In this document: piece after piece, positions 51,121-60,681 of the stretch
Layout: every line of letters starts with the position of its first letter
Position numbering within the stretch: position 1 is the stretch's first letter
Origin: Bacillota bacterium
GTDB lineage: Bacteria; Bacillota; Clostridia; Lachnospirales; Lachnospiraceae
Assembly: GCA_023408815.1 (NCBI GenBank)
Contig: JAEYJO010000075.1
Span: 18,674-82,673, forward strand
Length of the DNA: 64,000 bases
Direction of reading: 5' to 3'
Notes under the pieces: generated by a model
Told to the model about the DNA's origin: nothing
The model's input: only the letters and a program-made list of their open reading frames with translations
Database searches by the model: none
Translations under genes and position numbers: made by a program

Positions 51121-51822
51121 ATGGCATATATAGAATTTAATCATGTTATTAAAGAATACGCGGCTGACGATGTCAAGATCCGGGCATTGAGCGACGCGAG
51201 CTTTTCTGTGGATAAGGGGGAATTGGCCGTCATTTTAGGTGCTTCAGGCGCCGGCAAAACGACGGCTCTTAATATATTAGGCGGTATGGACACGACCTCC
51301 TCAGGCGATGTCATCGTGGATGGAGAAAATATTGCTGGCTATACCAAAAAACAACTGGTAGGCTATCGGCGCACAGATATCGGCTTTGTGTTCCAATTCT
51401 ATAATCTGATGCCTAACTTAACAGCGCTGGAGAATGTGGAGCTCGCATCACAGATTTGTCCGAATTCCTTAGACGCTTCCGAGACTCTCGATAAAGTAGG
51501 GCTTACGGATCGCAAGAATAATTTTCCCGCACAGCTTTCAGGCGGGGAACAGCAGCGTGTGTCCATCGCCCGTGCAATTGCCAAAAATCCCAAACTTCTT
51601 TTATGCGACGAGCCTACCGGCGCGTTGGATTACAATACCGGAAAGCAAATTTTACAACTGCTTCAGGATACCTGCCGAAAGGAAAAAATCACAGTTCTCC
51701 TTATCACGCACAATTCTTCCTTGGCTCCCATGGCGGACCGGGTAATTCACTTTAAAAATGGTACGGTGGTAAAAACGGTGCAGAATGAGCATCCTATGCC
51801 CATCGAGCAGATTGAGTGGTGA
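51121..51822 (+). CDS. MacB/LolD-type ABC ATPase
   Basis: This 233-residue cytoplasmic ATPase has Walker A GASGAGKTT (40-48), signature LSGGEQQR, Walker B LLLCDEPTGALD and an H-loop ITHN. It belongs to the group working with FtsX-fold permeases in mechanotransmission or antimicrobial-peptide export. GGAGG precedes the ATG. The permease gene follows four bases after its stop. Confidence 0.95.
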   Translation: MAYIEFNHVIKEYAADDVKIRALSDASFSVDKGELAVILGASGAGKTTALNILGGMDTTSSGDVIVDGENIAGYTKKQLVGYRRTDIGFVFQFYNLMPNLTALENVELASQICPNSLDASETLDKVGLTDRKNNFPAQLSGGEQQRVSIARAIAKNPKLLLCDEPTGALDYNTGKQILQLLQDTCRKEKITVLLITHNSSLAPMADRVIHFKNGTVVKTVQNEHPMPIEQIEW

Positions 51823-51826
51823 AGTC

Positions 51827-54800
51827 ATGAATCGTTCTTACAAAAAAGACACCTGGCGTTCCATGAAAAAGAACTGGAAACGATTTTTATCCATTCTTAT
51901 TATTACCATGCTTGGGGTAACGATGCTGACGGGCATTTATGCGTCCTGTCAGGATATGTATTACTCCGCGGACAAATTTTTCGACAGACAGAATCTTTTT
52001 GATATTCGCATCGTATCCACTCTGGGACTCTCCGAAGAGGATGTAGATGCACTCGAGAAGGTGGATGGCGTAGCGCTCGCTGAAGGCGGATACAGCAAAA
52101 CGGTCAACACCTATGTGGCGGAAATATCGAAAAGCGCCGAGATGACAGTTCTCAGCGAAAACGGGATGAACACACCTTATTTGCTGGAGGGAAAGCTTCC
52201 TGCAAATTCCGGCGAAATCGCCGTTACACAGAAATATATAGATGCCTCCGGGAAATCTATTGGAGATACCATTACTATTGAGGAAGATTCTGAGGAAGAA
52301 GATGATATAGAATCCTCTGACGAAGATAGCGTCGAAATTGCTGAAAATAATGCAGCTTCTGATGATATCGAGGATTCTACCGGCGAAGATTCCATCTCCG
52401 ACGTCGACTTCGATGTGGATGAAGACATGGATATGGATTTAAAAGAAGAGGAAGATACTCCTGTCTTTGCCCATAACACCTATACAATTACCGGCATAGT
52501 CATCGACCCCATGAATATCCAGAGCGAAGGCTTCGGAACGGTATACCGCTCTGCCATGTCCGCAGACTATACTTTTTTCATTATTCCGGCCGACGCTGAC
52601 ATCGATATCTTCACCGCTGTTTATCTTACTCTGTCCGAAACGATCGGAATGGACAGCAATTCCGACGAATATGAAAACGCAGTCCAGTCCGTTATCAACA
52701 ATATTGAAGGCCGTATCAAGGAACAGCGGGAACTGGCACGCTACAATTCCGTCGTATCAGAGGCCCGTGATAAAATCGAAGATGCCGAAGATACCATGAA
52801 TGAAAAATTTGCGGATGCGGATGAAAAATTTGCGGATGCCTGGAACGATATCAACGATGGAAAACAAGAGTTAGCGGACGGTGAAAACACTCTCTCCCGG
52901 GAGGAAGCGGACGCTCTAAAGAAAATTGCGGACGCCAGGGCAGAGCTTTTAGACGGAAAGCAGGAACTGGCCGATTCCGAAGCAGAGCTTTTAGACGGTG
53001 AGGCACAGTTGGCTCAAGGCGAAGCGCAGCTGAATGCCAACGCCAAGCAAATCGAAGACGGGAAGCAGGAGCTGGCCGACGGCCGCAGACAGGCAGAAGA
53101 CAAATTCGCAGAAGCCGACGAGCAGCTAAGCAGCGCCCAGAATCAATTGGATGAATCCCGCATGCAGCTGGAAGTCGGCCTGGAACAAATAAAGGCCCCC
53201 TTCGGAGACGCTTGGCCTGAAAACGAATGGAATGCTCTTGTTGACGCAGCGGCTGCCTTGGCTGCCGCCGGCGCACAAGACGCTGATATCGCACAGAGCA
53301 CTGCTGTCGAAAGCGCTGCTCTCCTCAGTGCGCTGCAAACCCATACAGATACCATGAATGCCGGACTGACCGCACAAATTGCACAGCTGCAGGAATCGAT
53401 AAACGATATCAACGTATATATAGAAAATTTAAACCAGAGAATTGCAGATGCCACAGATCAAGGTCTCGACGAACAGATCATCGCAGACTTAACAGCTGAG
53501 AGAGAGACAAAAACAGCTGAGGCTGCACAGCTTGCTGCCGCAATCGGACAAATGCAAGCCCAGGCAGAGCAGCTGAATGCGTTGCCCGCTTCCGGTGTGC
53601 AGGCAGCTATCGGCATGGCCAAAATAAACGGAGGCCAGCAAACCCTGGACATTCAAAAAGCCGCCTTCGAGCAATCAAGAGAAAGCACCAGACAGCATTT
53701 GAATGGAATTGCATCCCAACTGGCCGGAGCGGAGGCCCAGATAGCAGAAGGCCGTAAGACCATCGAAGAAAAGAAAGCGGAGCTCCAGGACGGCAGGAAT
53801 AAAATAGAATCTGCAAAAACAGAATTGGCTGACGGTGAGACGACACTTAATGCAGAAGAATCGGATGCGAAAAAGAAAATTGCCGATGCCAAGGAGGAGC
53901 TGGAGGAAGGAAAACTGGATCTCGCGGAAGGTGAAACGAAGCTCCTTGAAAAGGAGCAGGAATATACCGACAAAAAAACGGAGGCCAAAGAAAAAATCAC
54001 CGAGGCCTATGCAGAGCTGGATGATATCGACATGACTCAGTGGTATGTTCAGGACCGTATCTCCCTGGACAGCTATTCCAGTCTTCAAAACGATATGTCC
54101 TCCATAGAAGCGGTGGGAAACGTATTTCCGGTTATCTTTTTAGTGGTTGCTGCTCTCATGAGCCTTACCACCATGACGCGCATGGTAGAGGAGGAACGGG
54201 GATTGGTAGGAACCTATCAGGCATTAGGCTTTAAGAACGCCGCCGTTTATTGGAAATATCTCCTTTTTGCCTTGCTCGCCTGCTTGTTCGGAGGAATCTT
54301 GGGAGATTTAGCAGGTTTTATCCTGTTCCCGAAGTTTTTACTGTATATTCTAAAGACGCTTTATAATCTTCCTGAATATTATCTGCGTTTCGACATGCTT
54401 TACGGCATAGGAGGGGTTCTCTTATTTTTGATCGGAATCGCCGCGGCGACTGTGCTCGCCTGCCATAGTGAGCTCAACCAGACACCCGCAACGCTCATGA
54501 GACCCAAGGCTCCCAGAGCAGGCTCCCGTGTTTTCCTGGAGCGGCTGCCCTTTATCTGGAACCGTTTCAAGTTCCTGAATAAAGTCACTGTCCGCAACCT
54601 GTTCCGCTTTAAAAAACGCTTGTTTATGACGGTAGGAGGCATTATGGGCTGTACCGCCCTCGTTCTTTGCGGCTTCGCACTTAAAGATACCATCGTAAAC
54701 CTGGCACCGGAACAGTATGAAGAAATCTACTGCTACGATTTAATGGCGGTAGTGGATTCAGAGGATAACGAATTTCTTATACAAAAGCTGGCAGGAGATG

Positions 54801-55687
54801 AGAACGTAACCGATTACCTGAATCTGCAAATCGACAGCATTAAGCTGCTTAATTCGGAGAAGGAAGCGGAAAAGGTCCAGTTAATGGTAATTGCGGACGA
54901 TACCTCCATCGAAGATTATATTCATGTACAAAGTCCGGACTCCGTGCCCTTTTCCATAGGCAGCGACGGCATATATGTTACTCAGAACGCCGCACAGATC
55001 TTGAACTTAAGCGAGGGGGATACCGTTTCCCTACAGAATCTTCAATTAGAGGAAAAAGAGGCCGTTATCGCCGGCATTGCAAAGAATTACTTAGGCAACA
55101 ACATATATATGACCCAGTCCTATTACGAGACACTATTCGAGAAATATGCGCCCAACGGCGCGCTTGTCCATCTTTCGGAAACGTGCACTGACCACGAAGA
55201 ATATGTCCAGTCACTTAGAAGCAACGACGAAATACTTACCGCTGCAAGCACTGACGGCCTTAAAGAGGATTTCGGTTTCGATTTGATCAACGCGGTTGTC
55301 CTGCTGCTCATTGTTATGGCCGGTGGCCTTGCCTTTGTAGTATTATTTACCTTATCCAACACCAATATTTCCGAGCGCGTCAGAGAGCTTGCTACCATTA
55401 AAGTATTAGGCTTTTACGATAACGAAGTGCATCAGTATGTGCATAAGGAAACCTTGATCTTAACTTTAATAGGAATTTTGGGCGGCTTGCCGTTAGGCAG
55501 ATTTTTGAGCGGACTTCTTACCAGTGTGCTCCAGCTTCCTTCGGTATTCTTTGCCGTACATGTGGAACCTGCGAGCTATCTGATATCTTCCGCCATCACA
55601 TTGTGCTTTGCCCTGGCCGTGAACCTGATGACTAATCGTGCCCTTAATCAGATCAATATGGTAGAGGCACTGAAAAGCGTAGATTAA
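51827..55687 (+). CDS. Giant FtsX-type ABC permease with extracellular coiled-coil hairpin
   Basis: This 1286-residue membrane protein has a first helix at about 18-40, then a large extracellular part holding an acidic Glu/Asp/Ser tract (about 150-210) and two long heptad-like coiled-coil arms (about 300-455 and 510-735) with repeated L-x-D-G and E-L-A-D-G-E units. The first FtsX domain (about 765-880), a further helix (930-955) and the second FtsX domain (about 1150-1270) follow. The start MNRSYKK at 51827 is preferred over an open extension overlapping the ATPase gene. It probably couples ATP use to a cell-surface task such as peptide expulsion or wall remodelling. The substrate is unknown. 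Confidence 0.92.
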   Translation: MNRSYKKDTWRSMKKNWKRFLSILIITMLGVTMLTGIYASCQDMYYSADKFFDRQNLFDIRIVSTLGLSEEDVDALEKVDGVALAEGGYSKTVNTYVAEISKSAEMTVLSENGMNTPYLLEGKLPANSGEIAVTQKYIDASGKSIGDTITIEEDSEEEDDIESSDEDSVEIAENNAASDDIEDSTGEDSISDVDFDVDEDMDMDLKEEEDTPVFAHNTYTITGIVIDPMNIQSEGFGTVYRSAMSADYTFFIIPADADIDIFTAVYLTLSETIGMDSNSDEYENAVQSVINNIEGRIKEQRELARYNSVVSEARDKIEDAEDTMNEKFADADEKFADAWNDINDGKQELADGENTLSREEADALKKIADARAELLDGKQELADSEAELLDGEAQLAQGEAQLNANAKQIEDGKQELADGRRQAEDKFAEADEQLSSAQNQLDESRMQLEVGLEQIKAPFGDAWPENEWNALVDAAAALAAAGAQDADIAQSTAVESAALLSALQTHTDTMNAGLTAQIAQLQESINDINVYIENLNQRIADATDQGLDEQIIADLTAERETKTAEAAQLAAAIGQMQAQAEQLNALPASGVQAAIGMAKINGGQQTLDIQKAAFEQSRESTRQHLNGIASQLAGAEAQIAEGRKTIEEKKAELQDGRNKIESAKTELADGETTLNAEESDAKKKIADAKEELEEGKLDLAEGETKLLEKEQEYTDKKTEAKEKITEAYAELDDIDMTQWYVQDRISLDSYSSLQNDMSSIEAVGNVFPVIFLVVAALMSLTTMTRMVEEERGLVGTYQALGFKNAAVYWKYLLFALLACLFGGILGDLAGFILFPKFLLYILKTLYNLPEYYLRFDMLYGIGGVLLFLIGIAAATVLACHSELNQTPATLMRPKAPRAGSRVFLERLPFIWNRFKFLNKVTVRNLFRFKKRLFMTVGGIMGCTALVLCGFALKDTIVNLAPEQYEEIYCYDLMAVVDSEDNEFLIQKLAGDENVTDYLNLQIDSIKLLNSEKEAEKVQLMVIADDTSIEDYIHVQSPDSVPFSIGSDGIYVTQNAAQILNLSEGDTVSLQNLQLEEKEAVIAGIAKNYLGNNIYMTQSYYETLFEKYAPNGALVHLSETCTDHEEYVQSLRSNDEILTAASTDGLKEDFGFDLINAVVLLLIVMAGGLAFVVLFTLSNTNISERVRELATIKVLGFYDNEVHQYVHKETLILTLIGILGGLPLGRFLSGLLTSVLQLPSVFFAVHVEPASYLISSAITLCFALAVNLMTNRALNQINMVEALKSVD

Positions 55688-55837
55688 TAAAGATTCTTAG
55701 ATTGACAAAATTTATTTTATTCAAATAAAATTATTCATCTATTTTTACTTTTTCATTTTATCATATAATTTTAGCGTTGTTTTTATTATTTTGAATGTTT
55801 ACATATCTTTTACGTATGAAATTAAATTGTAAAAAAA

Positions 55838-55862
55838 TGAGAACTCCTTTACGGAATTCTCA
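55838..55862 (-). terminator. Terminator of the Mgl-type operon
   Basis: On the minus strand TGAGAA and TTCTCA pair, with an inner TCC/GGA pair, and are followed by seven T. It ends the transcript of the aldo/keto reductase gene. Confidence 0.75.
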
Positions 55863-55870
55863 CTTCAGAA

Positions 55871-56764
55871 TTATCTTAAAACCTGTTGGCCGCTTGCCAC
55901 ATATATTTCATACCATTCATAATGTTCAAGCTTCACATCCAGTGCTTTTATCGCAAGATCGAGCCTGTACAGTTTATTACTTCCCAAAAGCGGCATCGCT
56001 CCCACCGGATGATACATCAGCCATGCATAAATGATCGTATCCGGTTCTTCTTCGTGCCTTGCTGCGATTTCCCTTATTTTCTCCATTGCCTTTTCACAAT
56101 GAGCGTCTCCGCCATTAAAAAGTCTTCCGCCTGCAAGCGGTGACCAAATCATAGGATGAATCTTATGTAACGCCAGATAGTCCATCATACCGCTCTCAAA
56201 ATGTTCAAAGCATACCGGATTCCATTCGATTTGATTGGTTACAAGTTCACCGTCCATCGCTTTGTTCAAAGCGTCGAACTTGAAGGGATCAAAATTGGAT
56301 ACACCGACTTCATTTACCATTCCTGCTTTTTTCAAGTCTTTTAATGCTCTTGCCGCTTCCCACGGGTCAAAGCAGGGATCCTCTCTGTGAATTAAGTACA
56401 AATCGAGATGATCCGTCTTAAGACGCTGCAGACTTTCTTTACAGGAACGGATGATTCTATCATAAGTAGTATTATAATATCCAAAAGTACTTCCATTAAT
56501 TTCCTGCTGGAATATACCTGTCTTGGAGACAAGCTCTATCCTGTCTCTGATCGATTTATCCTCTTCAAAAGCTTCTCCCATTAATTTCTCACATAGAGTA
56601 GCTGAATAAATCTCCGCCGTATCAAAAGTAGTTACTCCTTTTTCGATGCAGGCGTTCATAAAATCAGTCAATTCCTTTGCCGTCATATTCCAGTTTTCCA
56701 GTCTCCAGAATCCCTGCACAATCGCGGAAAGAGACAGCTTATCCGATAACTTTACTCTTTTCAT
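55871..56764 (-). CDS. Aldo/keto reductase, YdhF-like
   Basis: This 297-residue cytoplasmic NAD(P)H-dependent reductase has the complete catalytic tetrad Asp48, Tyr53, Lys81 and His126 (TTFDTAEIYS, SKTG, LIHRED). The ATG at 56762-56764 is chosen because MKRVKLSDKLSLS matches the family start; the frame is open upstream into the permease gene. It is the last gene of the Mgl-type sugar operon. A role in converting the imported sugar or polyol is inferred; the substrate is unknown. Confidence 0.9.
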   Translation of the reverse strand: MKRVKLSDKLSLSAIVQGFWRLENWNMTAKELTDFMNACIEKGVTTFDTAEIYSATLCEKLMGEAFEEDKSIRDRIELVSKTGIFQQEINGSTFGYYNTTYDRIIRSCKESLQRLKTDHLDLYLIHREDPCFDPWEAARALKDLKKAGMVNEVGVSNFDPFKFDALNKAMDGELVTNQIEWNPVCFEHFESGMMDYLALHKIHPMIWSPLAGGRLFNGGDAHCEKAMEKIREIAARHEEEPDTIIYAWLMYHPVGAMPLLGSNKLYRLDLAIKALDVKLEHYEWYEIYVASGQQVLR

Positions 56765-56784
56765 TCCTATTAGTTCCTTTCTTG

Positions 56785-57774
56785 TTAAGCATTTTTTCTC
56801 ATGTCCAGAGCAACCGCGCTGCAAATTATAATACCCTTGATAATTAACTGCCAATTCGAGTTTACTCCGATAAAAGCCAGACCATAACTGATAAATGTAA
56901 AAATAATAACACCGATGGCCGCTCCTGATACTTTTCCTATTCCGCCGCTTAAAGATACACCGCCGACCACGCAGGATGAAATCGCATCGAATTCATACGC
57001 CATACCATAGGAGCTGTTCGCGCCGCCGGTCCTTGCCACCTCCATGATACCTGCAAGCCCTACAAGGCAGCTTTCAATAATGAAGACCGCCATGATCACT
57101 TTTCCTACGTTGACACCTGATACTCTGGCCGCATCTGCATTGCCGCCTACGATATAAATATTTTTTCCGAATACTGTCTTATTTAGTACAAACCATACGA
57201 TTACGACGGCTGCAATCGCAATGGCAACAAGCAAGCTGACCTGATCAAATATTTTATAGCTGCTCAAAAACCTTAAATCTTCCCGGATTCCGCCTATAGG
57301 CTGTGAGTTATTAGGCTTTTTGGCAAAATAAAGGCAGTTAATACCGTATACGATAGTAGACATACCAAATGTTGCAATGAAGGGAGCCATCTTTAATCTG
57401 GAAACCATGAATCCGTTTATTGCACCGATGACTGCTACTGCCGCAATGGCTACAAGCATGGGAATAATAATGGGGAGTTCGGGAAGATTGGGCCAGAATC
57501 TGTTCGAATAGGTACTCATCTGGGACATGGATGCAACCAGCACTGCCGCCAGACCTACCTGCCTGCCTCCCGCAAGATCCGTTCCTCCAATCAAAAGCGG
57601 AAACATAAGACCCAGCGCACAGATCATCTTTACCGCCGACTGTGTGATAATATCAGTGAACACACGCCACTGCAAAAAAGAAGGTTCTATAATAATAATT
57701 CCAATAATCATAAATAGCAGCACGATAACAAGTGCCTTATCAACCAAGATCTTTTTGATGTTTATAGTTTTCAT
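56785..57774 (-). CDS. Sugar ABC importer permease, MglC/RbsC type
   Basis: This 329-residue inner-membrane permease has about eight to ten helices and typical segments (GTDLAGGRQVGLAA, GGVSLSGGIGKVSGA). GAGGAGG precedes the ATG, which overlaps the ATPase stop by four bases. It imports the monosaccharide bound by the lipoprotein encoded at 59454 and works with the fused double ATPase. Confidence 0.95.
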   Translation of the reverse strand: MKTINIKKILVDKALVIVLLFMIIGIIIIEPSFLQWRVFTDIITQSAVKMICALGLMFPLLIGGTDLAGGRQVGLAAVLVASMSQMSTYSNRFWPNLPELPIIIPMLVAIAAVAVIGAINGFMVSRLKMAPFIATFGMSTIVYGINCLYFAKKPNNSQPIGGIREDLRFLSSYKIFDQVSLLVAIAIAAVVIVWFVLNKTVFGKNIYIVGGNADAARVSGVNVGKVIMAVFIIESCLVGLAGIMEVARTGGANSSYGMAYEFDAISSCVVGGVSLSGGIGKVSGAAIGVIIFTFISYGLAFIGVNSNWQLIIKGIIICSAVALDMRKNA

Positions 57775-59300
57775 TCGGAAGCCTCCTCTTTTGCCTTATT
57801 AGAAAACTTTGTTGCATACTTCATTACTTCCACCTGAGTTGCCTCGCTTTGCTTTAATACTCCAGATAGCTTTCCTTCACACATAATCATGATCGTGTCC
57901 GACATGCCGAGAAGCTCCGGCATTTCTGAAGATACCATGATGATCGCTTTTCCTTTTTTTACGAGATCTCTCATAATTCTATAAATTTCATATTTCGCGC
58001 CTACATCCACACCTCTTGTCGGCTCGTCCAGAATAAGGATATCGCAGTCTGAAAGCAGCCACCTTCCTACCAGAACTTTTTGCTGATTCCCTCCGGACAG
58101 ATTTTTAATCAATGTTTCCGTGCCCGCCATCCTGACATCTAAGTCTTTACATACTCTGTCCACATCTTTTTCTATTTTTCGTTTATTAATATATCCGATA
58201 ATATTATCAGCCAGCTTTTTATATGCAACTGCCAGAGTATTATCCCATACGGAAAGCATGGGGATAATTCCTGTGGAACGCCTCTCTTCGGTCAGCAATG
58301 CAAATTTGTTCTTAATGGCATCCTGCGGTGTATTATTCTGAATTGTCTTACCGTCCATAGTAAGCGTTCCGGAAATAATTTTTCTGAGTCCGAAAATGGC
58401 TTCCACCAGCTCCGTTCTCTGGGCGCCTACCAAACCGCCGATCCCCAATATTTCTCCTTTATGAAGTTCAAAGCTGATATGTTCAAATGAATGTTCCTCG
58501 GCACTCGTCAGATTCTCAACCTTTAAAAGCACCTTATCCTGTATGGTATCCTCGGCAGGAGGAAACCTTTCTTCCATATTACGTCCCACCATCTGATGAA
58601 TTAATTCATCGATAGTAATATCCTTAATATCCCATCTTCCTACGTATTGTCCGTCGCGCATTACTGTTATTTCATCTGCAATTTCAAATATTTCTTCCAG
58701 CTTATGGGATATATATATAATAGAACGCCCTTCTGCCTTCAGACGGTTGATAATGTGAAAAAGATGTTTCGTCTCCGCAACTGTCAAAGAAGAGGTCGGT
58801 TCGTCCATTATGATAACTTTGGCATCATAAGATACCGCTTTGGCTATTTCTATTGCCTGCATCTGAGAAACGGATAAATCCTTTGCCAGTGTCTCTGCCG
58901 GAATATCAAACTCCAAATCCTGAAGCAGCTCTTCTGTCTTTGCCTTCATCCGTTGTTCATCTACAATGGGCCCTTTTTTCTCAAATCTTCCCACCCACAT
59001 ATTGTCTGTCACATTGCGGTAAGGAATCGGATTCAATTCCTGATGTATCATGGAGATACCTAATTTCAAAGCAGTATTCGGATCTGTGATATTCACTTTT
59101 TCGCCGTCCAGCTCTATCGTCCCTTCCTCCGGATGATACAATCCGAACAGGCATTTCATCAATGTTGATTTACCGGCACCGTTTTCTCCGATTAAAGCAT
59201 GCACCGAACCCGGTCTTACTGCTAGCTGTACATTATTCAGCGCCTTTACGCCCGGAAAAGATTTTGACATATTACTTACTTTCAATCGGTACTTTTCCAA
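57771..59300 (-). CDS. Sugar ABC importer ATPase, MglA/RbsA type
   Basis: This 509-residue protein has two tandem ABC domains. The first has Walker A GENGAGKST (38-46) and signature LSVSQMQ. The second has signature LSGGNQQKV and Walker B ILILDEPTRGVD but, as is usual in RbsA/MglA proteins, a degenerate Walker A (GGLVGAQRTE). Translation starts at a TTG (59298-59300) with GGGAGG about ten bases upstream; no ATG fits. It follows the binding-protein gene after a hairpin. Confidence 0.95.
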   Translation of the reverse strand: MEKYRLKVSNMSKSFPGVKALNNVQLAVRPGSVHALIGENGAGKSTLMKCLFGLYHPEEGTIELDGEKVNITDPNTALKLGISMIHQELNPIPYRNVTDNMWVGRFEKKGPIVDEQRMKAKTEELLQDLEFDIPAETLAKDLSVSQMQAIEIAKAVSYDAKVIIMDEPTSSLTVAETKHLFHIINRLKAEGRSIIYISHKLEEIFEIADEITVMRDGQYVGRWDIKDITIDELIHQMVGRNMEERFPPAEDTIQDKVLLKVENLTSAEEHSFEHISFELHKGEILGIGGLVGAQRTELVEAIFGLRKIISGTLTMDGKTIQNNTPQDAIKNKFALLTEERRSTGIIPMLSVWDNTLAVAYKKLADNIIGYINKRKIEKDVDRVCKDLDVRMAGTETLIKNLSGGNQQKVLVGRWLLSDCDILILDEPTRGVDVGAKYEIYRIMRDLVKKGKAIIMVSSEMPELLGMSDTIMIMCEGKLSGVLKQSEATQVEVMKYATKFSNKAKEEASE

Positions 59301-59328
59301 AGTAATAATCCTCCCTTGCTAAATTATC

Positions 59329-59370
59329 AAAAGGGTGACCGGAAGCCTTATGACTATCCGGCACCCTTTC
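59329..59370 (-). promoter_or_regulatory. Intercistronic hairpin after the binding-protein gene
   Basis: AAAGGGTG-A-CCGGA pairs with TCCGG-CACCCTTT with a single bulge. On the minus strand a short TTTTG tail follows, so partial termination is possible. It separates the binding-protein gene from the ATPase gene. Confidence 0.65.
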
Positions 59371-59453
59371 AAACAAATCAATGATCTAAATTGTTTCGAT
59401 CGGCCAAATATTTAGCTCTGCCTTATCTTTAGCTTTATGGTTTCCGGCACGTT

Positions 59454-60602
59454 TTACTGTGAAATAGAACTCATAAGTTCCAATGTGGCATCCAGGTTGC
59501 TCGAATCTACAATTACGTAAGGAACCCATACATATTTTCCATCAACCGTGCAATCAACTCCCACCACTTCTTCCGTAACCTCTTTACCTTCTTTTGCAGC
59601 TTTGATTACATTGATAATAGCATCAGACTGACTTAATCTGTCATTAAGTACCGTTCCCAATAAAGAGCCCGCTTTCATTGCTTCCAACGCATCGATATTT
59701 GCATCGATTCCTACGATAGGAACAAATTTGTCTGTATCGCCAGTATTATATCCATTGTTGATACATGCCTGCATTGCACCCATTGCCATATTATCATTAT
59801 TGCAAAGAACACCTTCTATTCCGTCAATTCCATAAGCTGTAATCCACGCATTCATCTTATCCAGCGCCTGTGCCTGATCCCAGTTGGCGGTATCCATTGC
59901 CAGTACTTCATAATCAATACCCTGTGCTTTTAAAGTTTCCTCATAAGCCTGGGTACGAAGCACAACGTCCTGCTGCCCGATTTCTCCCTGCAAAATAACG
60001 AGCTGAAGAACTCCGTCCTTATTCTTATCTGCAACTTCTTTATTGCTGTTCCAGTAATTTATTAATGCCTGCGCACACATTTCACCTGACTCCTTAGCCT
60101 GCGCGCCTACATAATAAATATTGTCATAGGTCTGCATGGTCGTCTCCATAGGTTCCATGTTAAAAAATACTGCCGGCACCCCTTCTTCGTTCGTCTTCTG
60201 AGCCATAGTCTCCGTACTTTCACGATCAGGTGCACAGATAGCAACAACATCGGTACCTTTCGTCAAAGCCGCCTCAAGCTTACTGATTGCTGTGGAAACA
60301 TCATTTGCTGCATCCTGCATATCAAGAGTGATACCGCCTATTTTTTCTTCTTCATTCTGCATGATGATTCTAAAGCCGCTTTGGAACTGGTCATCAAACG
60401 CCCTCCAAATAACAGTAGATTTTACATCAGAGGCTGTTTCTGCCGCAGGCTCTTCCTCCTGCGCCTCTTCTTCCTGCGCCTCCTCCGCGGGAGCGGGAGT
60501 CTCCGCCGCAGGTGCTTCCTGTGCGGTTTCTTTTGCACCGCATGCCATTAAAGATAACGTCATAACTGCTGCCAATAATACACTTACCATTCTCTTTTTC
60601 AT
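59454..60602 (-). CDS. Monosaccharide-binding lipoprotein, MglB/RbsB type
   Basis: This 382-residue lipoprotein has a signal peptide ending LMAC (Cys21), a linker of repeated Ala/Glu/Pro (about 25-55) and a type-I periplasmic-binding domain. The ATG at 60600-60602 has GGAGG upstream; the open extension to 60635 has no signal-like sequence. It captures a monosaccharide or polyol for the MglAC-type importer. The associated aldolase and kinase suggest a sugar that is phosphorylated and then split. Confidence 0.94.
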   Translation of the reverse strand: MKKRMVSVLLAAVMTLSLMACGAKETAQEAPAAETPAPAEEAQEEEAQEEEPAAETASDVKSTVIWRAFDDQFQSGFRIIMQNEEEKIGGITLDMQDAANDVSTAISKLEAALTKGTDVVAICAPDRESTETMAQKTNEEGVPAVFFNMEPMETTMQTYDNIYYVGAQAKESGEMCAQALINYWNSNKEVADKNKDGVLQLVILQGEIGQQDVVLRTQAYEETLKAQGIDYEVLAMDTANWDQAQALDKMNAWITAYGIDGIEGVLCNNDNMAMGAMQACINNGYNTGDTDKFVPIVGIDANIDALEAMKAGSLLGTVLNDRLSQSDAIINVIKAAKEGKEVTEEVVGVDCTVDGKYVWVPYVIVDSSNLDATLELMSSISQ

Positions 60603-60681
60603 ATAACCTGTCCTCCATTTTAAATTAACTAGCAATTATAGTTTTATATAATACCCTTTTCAAGGCATAATATCATTGGGA

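Noticed and set aside
50651..51133. 160-codon plus-strand frame over the TetR gene and its promoter region
   Set aside because: It crosses the TetR start and the divergent promoter repeats and has no plausible start site.
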